64,000 bases of DNA from Sphingomonas aracearum (lineage in GTDB: Bacteria > Pseudomonadota > Alphaproteobacteria > Sphingomonadales > Sphingomonadaceae), in NCBI RefSeq assembly GCF_003345355.1, contig NZ_QQNB01000004.1, positions 62,001 through 126,000 on the forward strand. The letters are read 5' to 3'. This document shows positions 60,200 to 64,000 of the stretch, one piece after another (within the stretch, counting starts at the first letter, position 1; the number at the start of each line of letters is the position of its first letter). The notes under the pieces are model-generated. The model made no database searches, had not been told where the DNA came from, and saw only the letters and a list, made by a program, of their open reading frames with translations. A program made the position numbers and the translations under genes.

Positions 60200-63163
60200 A
60201 TGTCAGCACGCGATCACGTTTTGCTTACCGACGCCGAACGGACCTTGTTGTTCGGCATACCGACCGCTCCGGATGAGTTGGCCCGTCATTACACGCTTGA
60301 AGCCGCCGACCTCGATCTGATCCGCGAGCGCCGTCACGATCGCAACCGGTTGGGCACCGCGCTCCAGATCGCATTGTTCCGTCATCCAGGCATGCCGCTT
60401 TCCCAGCTGCTCCAGCTTCAGACCCGCGCACCGGCACCGCTCGTCTTGTTCCTCGCCCGGCAGCTCGGGATTGATCCGACCATCCTGGCCGACTATGCCA
60501 CCCGCACCCAGACGATGACCGACCACGCCCGCTTCGTCGCGAAAGCAACGGGCGTGAGGCCGCCCACCCGGGGCGACATCGCCACCATGATCGCCGCGGC
60601 CGAACAGGCGGCCGCAGAAACCGATGCGGGTCTGCCGATCGCGACCGGGATCGTCGACGCGCTGCGAGCGGCCGATATATGGCTACCAATGCCGTCCACG
60701 ATCGAGCGGGCGGGCATCGCCGGCCGAGCCCGGGCGCGCAAGAAGGCTGCGCACATGATGGTTGCCGGTCTGGGTGCCGAACAGATCGCGAAGGTCGACG
60801 CGCTGTTCGGCGCGAAAGAAGGAGCGCGGCTTGCCTGGCTGAAGGCGATCCCAACGGCGAGCAAACCGGAAAGCGTGCGCGGCATCGTCGAGCGCCTACA
60901 GGCCGTGCGCGAAATCGGAATCCCGCATGACGCCGGTGCGGGCGTCCACCCCGCCCGTCGTTACCAGTTCGTGCGCGAAGGGCGACACTCGCCCGCTTAC
61001 CTGATCGCGCGCTATACCGTGCCGCGGCGGCGTGCGATCCTGATCGCGTTGCTGGTGGACCTGGAGGCGCGGCTAATCGACGCCGCGCTGGACATGGCCG
61101 ACAAGCTGATCGGCGCCATGTTCCGGCGCGCGAAGAACTCGCAAGGTGCGCGCTACGCCGCATCTTCACGCGACGTCGCCCGTCTCATGCGCCTGTTCCG
61201 CACGACCATCGACGCGCTGAGCGATGCGGACGAACAAGGGGCTGACCCGATCCAGGCGCTGGAGGACGCGGTTGGCTGGCATGTCCTGTTCAAAGCCCGT
61301 ACCGCCGTCGCGGCGATCGCCGATATGGTCGAGGAAGATCCGCTGGTCGCCGCCTGTGATCGCTACGCGAGCCTACGCAAGTTCGCGCCGCAGCTGATCG
61401 AGGCGCTGGAGTTTAAGTCGGGTCGTGGCAGTGCCGGCAGCGTGAAGGCGATCGAGCTGCTGCGCGAGCTGAACAGGTCGGGCAAGCGTGACGTACCCGC
61501 GGGCGCACCGATGCCGTTCCGGAAGGAATGGCGCAAGCTGCTGGTCGGAGACGACGGCAAGATCAATCGCCGCCTCTACGAAACCGCGACCCTGGCGCAT
61601 GTACGAAACAAGCTGCGCTCGGGTGACCTCTGGGTTGAGCGCTCGTCCGCCTATCGCCGGTTCGACAGCTATCTGCTGCCAACAACGGCGAGCGCGCCCG
61701 TGGTTGCCGGCCTCGGCCTGCCCGCGTCGGCAGACGCCTGGATCGCGGAACGTGCGGCCGCGCTCGACGACCGGGTGAAGCGGTTCGCCGACCGTCTGAC
61801 GCGCGGGAAACTGGACGGCGTCAAGCTGGTCGACGGCCGATTGCAGATCACGCCCATCCGGACGCAGCCAAGCCCGTCGGCCGAGGAGCTGGCGGACACG
61901 ATCGGAGCGATGATGCCGCGGATCAGGATCACCGAGCTCCTGCACGACGTCGCCAGCGAGACCGGGTTCCTCGCCGGGTTCACGAACCTGCGCACCGGCC
62001 GCACGAGCGACAACGGCAACGCACTGCTCGCCGCCATCCTGGCGGACGCCACCAATCTCGGGCTTGCCCGCATGGCGGCCGCGAGCCAGGGCGTGACCCG
62101 CGACCAGCTCGTCTGGGCCCGGGACGCCTATGTCCGCGAGGACAGCTACCGCCAGGCACTCGCCATCCTCATCGACGCGCAGCACCGGCTGCCGATCGCG
62201 TCCGTCTGGGGCGACGGAACGAGCTCCAGCTCGGACGGCCAGTTCTTTCGAGGCGGCAAGCGCCTGGGCGTAGGTGACTTCAACGCCCGCTATGGCGTTG
62301 ACCCAGGGTTCAGCCTCTACACTCATGTCTCCGACCAGCACGGCCCCTACCACGTGACGGTGCTATCCGCCTCGATGCACGAAGCACCCTATGTGCTGGA
62401 CGGCCTGCTCCACCACGGGACATCGCTCGCCATCGCCGAGCACTACACCGACACGGGAGGCGCCACCGACCACGTGTTCGCGCTGTGCGCCATGCTGGGG
62501 TTCCGGTTCTGCCCTCGGCTGCGTGACTTCCCCGATCGACGTCTCGCCTCGATCACGGCTCCCGCCACCCACCCCGGCATGGCATCCCTGTTCGGCAAGC
62601 GGATCAAAGCCGACGTCATCCGCGAGCACTGGGACGAGGTGCTCCGCCTCGTCGGCCCGCTCAAGGCTGGGCACGGCGCGCCAGCGACGAGGGTGAGGAA
62701 GCTCGCGGCTTACGAGCGCCAGAACCTGGTCGACCTCGCATTGCAGGAGATCGGCCGGATCGAGCGGACGTTCTTCATGCTCGACTGGCTGGAGAGCCCC
62801 GAACTGCGTCGCCGCTGCCAGTCCGGGCTGAACAAGAGCGAGCAGCGCCATGTGCTGACCCAGGCGATCTGCACGTTTCGCCAGGGCCGGATGATCGACC
62901 GCACCCACGAGGCGCTGCAGTATCGCGCATCAGGGCTGAACCTCGTCATCGCTGCGATCGTCTACTGGAACTCTACCTACATCGCCGACGCGGTGCGGCA
63001 CCTCCGGACGTCAGGCACCGCCATCGCTCCCGAACTGCTCGCCCACACGTCGCCGGTCGGTTGGGAGCACATTGCGTTCTCTGGCGACTTCCTGTGGGAT
63101 CGCGCTGCCGAACGGGTTCGTCGCAAGCCGCTCAACATCGCCACTGACGTTCTCGCCGCCTAA
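60200..63163 (+). CDS. tnpA: Tn3-family transposase TnpA, copy B
   Basis: A 987-residue duplicate of copy A. In a stretch of about 40 bp (62655-62693) six bases differ and change VASLKAGHVAPSTMLRK to VGPLKAGHGAPATRVRK. The copy A version is closer to what Tn3 transposases usually show here. Five of the six changes are to G, which suggests a base-calling or assembly artefact, though true divergence is possible. Confidence 0.92.
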   Translation: MSARDHVLLTDAERTLLFGIPTAPDELARHYTLEAADLDLIRERRHDRNRLGTALQIALFRHPGMPLSQLLQLQTRAPAPLVLFLARQLGIDPTILADYATRTQTMTDHARFVAKATGVRPPTRGDIATMIAAAEQAAAETDAGLPIATGIVDALRAADIWLPMPSTIERAGIAGRARARKKAAHMMVAGLGAEQIAKVDALFGAKEGARLAWLKAIPTASKPESVRGIVERLQAVREIGIPHDAGAGVHPARRYQFVREGRHSPAYLIARYTVPRRRAILIALLVDLEARLIDAALDMADKLIGAMFRRAKNSQGARYAASSRDVARLMRLFRTTIDALSDADEQGADPIQALEDAVGWHVLFKARTAVAAIADMVEEDPLVAACDRYASLRKFAPQLIEALEFKSGRGSAGSVKAIELLRELNRSGKRDVPAGAPMPFRKEWRKLLVGDDGKINRRLYETATLAHVRNKLRSGDLWVERSSAYRRFDSYLLPTTASAPVVAGLGLPASADAWIAERAAALDDRVKRFADRLTRGKLDGVKLVDGRLQITPIRTQPSPSAEELADTIGAMMPRIRITELLHDVASETGFLAGFTNLRTGRTSDNGNALLAAILADATNLGLARMAAASQGVTRDQLVWARDAYVREDSYRQALAILIDAQHRLPIASVWGDGTSSSSDGQFFRGGKRLGVGDFNARYGVDPGFSLYTHVSDQHGPYHVTVLSASMHEAPYVLDGLLHHGTSLAIAEHYTDTGGATDHVFALCAMLGFRFCPRLRDFPDRRLASITAPATHPGMASLFGKRIKADVIREHWDEVLRLVGPLKAGHGAPATRVRKLAAYERQNLVDLALQEIGRIERTFFMLDWLESPELRRRCQSGLNKSEQRHVLTQAICTFRQGRMIDRTHEALQYRASGLNLVIAAIVYWNSTYIADAVRHLRTSGTAIAPELLAHTSPVGWEHIAFSGDFLWDRAAERVRRKPLNIATDVLAA

Positions 63164-63210
63164 TCCGCTTAGCGTTGTTTAGCGTGGGATCAGCGCCTCG
63201 CCCTCAATTA

Positions 63211-63588
63211 GTGGGCCAGCGTAAGCCGATTGCGAACAAGACGATCCTGATCGTGGAAGACGAAGCCATCCTCAGGTTCGATCTGGTCGACTTCTTCGAA
63301 CATGCAGGTTGGAAAGTGTTCGAGGCCACGAATGCCGAGAGCGCCATCGAATTGCTCGATCGTCACAGGGAGATCGGCGCTGTTCTGACGGACGTCAACA
63401 TGCCTGGGTCGATGGACGGCCTTGCACTCGCTCATCACGTGCGCGGGCGCTATCCGCCAACCGTCCTGTTCGTGGTGTCGGGCAACGTGCCCCTGGACAG
63501 CGAGGATCTGCCGGTCCGAACCGCGTTCATGCCCAAGCCGTTCGATCCGCATCGCCTGCTTCGCGAACTGGAGGCGGCAAGTCTGTGA
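63211..63588 (+). CDS. Stand-alone response regulator receiver protein
   Basis: A 125-residue CheY-like domain: TILIVEDEAILRFDLVDFFE (acidic pocket), VLTDVNMPG with the phosphorylated Asp, VVSGN and the conserved Lys in FMPKPFDPHRLL. The GTG start is five bases after the transposon end; the insertion has therefore replaced its promoter. No output domain. Single-domain regulators of this type pass phosphate on or act through partners. Confidence 0.85.
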   Translation: MGQRKPIANKTILIVEDEAILRFDLVDFFEHAGWKVFEATNAESAIELLDRHREIGAVLTDVNMPGSMDGLALAHHVRGRYPPTVLFVVSGNVPLDSEDLPVRTAFMPKPFDPHRLLRELEAASL

Positions 63589-63654
63589 CGGGGGGCTAAC
63601 CTTAACTGCACAGGACTCCGGCGGAGGAAGGCGTTCACGCCGGTGCCAGTGCCG

Positions 63655-64000
63655 TCACATCGCCCGCGCCATTTCCCGGTCGATCTGCTGGACCGCGGTG
63701 ACGAAGGCGAACAGCTTCTGCGGGTCGAGCTGACCACCCGTCCGGACGCCGGAGCACAGGTCGACACCATAGGGGCGAACCTGCCCGATCGCTTCCGCCA
63801 CGTTAGCGGCGGTCAGGCCCCCGGCAAGAAACACCGGCTTCTCGGTCGCACGGACGAAAGCGGCGCTGACCGCCCAGTCATGCGCGCGGCCGGTTCCGCC
63901 CAGCTCAGCGACCGGGGCGTTGGGCCTGCCGGAGTCGAGCAGGAAGGCATGAACGCAAGGCTCATAGGCCGGGATCAGCTGTAGCGCTTCCGGCCCTTCG
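63655..64000 (-). CDS. trpF: Phosphoribosylanthranilate isomerase-like protein, C-terminal part
   Basis: 115 codons are visible; the N-terminus lies beyond the window. The TrpF barrel end is clear: FLLDSGRP, ELGGTGRAHDWAVS with the catalytic Asp-Ser and GGTG phosphate loop, VFLAGGLTAANV, VRPYGVDLCSGVR. TrpF acts in tryptophan synthesis. Whether this is the chromosomal gene or a stray paralogue depends on what follows outside. Confidence 0.8.
   Translation of the reverse strand, partial: EGPEALQLIPAYEPCVHAFLLDSGRPNAPVAELGGTGRAHDWAVSAAFVRATEKPVFLAGGLTAANVAEAIGQVRPYGVDLCSGVRTGGQLDPQKLFAFVTAVQQIDREMARAM

Larger units (their letters stand above)
58649..63205 (+). mobile_element. Tn3-family transposon, copy B
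   Basis: The same 4557 bp and orientation as copy A. Differences noticed: one base in the membrane helix of the DUF4019 protein (Gly to Val), and a cluster of six substitutions in tnpA at 62655-62693. Right flank (aatta) is not equal to the left flank of copy A (aagta), so the outer side was rearranged. Confidence 0.92.

Noticed and set aside
63175..63210. N-terminal extension of the response regulator from the transposon end
   Set aside because: The same SVGSAPRP peptide appears at other Tn junctions; it belongs to the inverted repeat, not to the gene.
30562..63210. aagta/aatta as a 5-bp target duplication of the cointegrate
   Set aside because: One base differs and the flanking genes do not join into one; resemblance is probably due to AT preference of insertion.

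Overview
The window reads as accessory DNA from a sphingomonad-type alphaproteobacterium (Sphingomonas, Sphingobium or Novosphingobium). The grounds are very GC-rich coding, a Ti-type TraA relaxase beside a DUF6118 gene, an RPA-type replication initiator and Cop/Mer metal genes in the style of that group. No rRNA, tRNA or core chromosomal block is visible, so the host replicon could be a chromosomal island or a large plasmid.

Left part (1-30566). A three-gene operon encodes two P-loop GTPase-like proteins and a small coiled-coil/membrane protein (579-5040), followed by an orphan serine recombinase. A TetR gene faces a tightly packed nine-gene operon (6753-16346): catalase-like protein, small partner protein, DyP-type peroxidase, thioesterase, patatin lipoprotein, then a TolC/HlyD/ABC-2 permease export set with no ATPase. 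A metal island follows: MerR with a glutaredoxin-MauE fusion under a mer-like operator, Cys-rich and Met/His-rich periplasmic proteins, DUF411, two DUF305 proteins, PepSY, CopB and CopA. A complete 6.7-kb mercury transposon (19019-25718) has landed inside the DUF411 gene. It has ~132-bp terminal inverted repeats and 6-bp target duplications, and removing it restores the DUF411 frame. It carries merR, merT, merP, a GDCCVxC protein, an atypical disulfide oxidoreductase, a resolvase, a TniA-like transposase and a frameshifted TniB-like ATPase.

Right part (30567-63205). Two almost identical 4557-bp Tn3-family transposons in direct orientation (30567-35123 and 58649-63205) bracket 23.5 kb that looks like one whole plasmid. 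It has RepA with an iteron origin, ParA plus a small partner, a relaxase, TraC/TraD-like proteins, a candidate oriT and a VirD4/TraG coupling protein, but no mating-pair formation genes, so it would be mobilisable only. The inner junctions share the same 5 bp (tagca), and joining them recreates a stop/start overlap between two plasmid genes. This is what a replicative-transposition cointegrate, or recombination between Tn copies, would leave. The left copy truncates copA.

Plasmid cargo is defence-like and stress-related: an HNH-like protein; a McrB/McrC-like pair convergent with a Vsr nuclease and a cytosine-5 methyltransferase (LlaJI-like restriction-modification); a sulfite module (sulfite oxidase, YeiH exporter, LysR, MgtC-like protein); and an operon joining an OLD-like ATPase (DUF3696 type), a PIN nuclease and an RNA ligase. 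I consider that last operon the best candidate here for an undescribed defence or RNA-repair system. The window ends with a stand-alone response regulator and the C-terminal part of a phosphoribosylanthranilate-isomerase-like gene.
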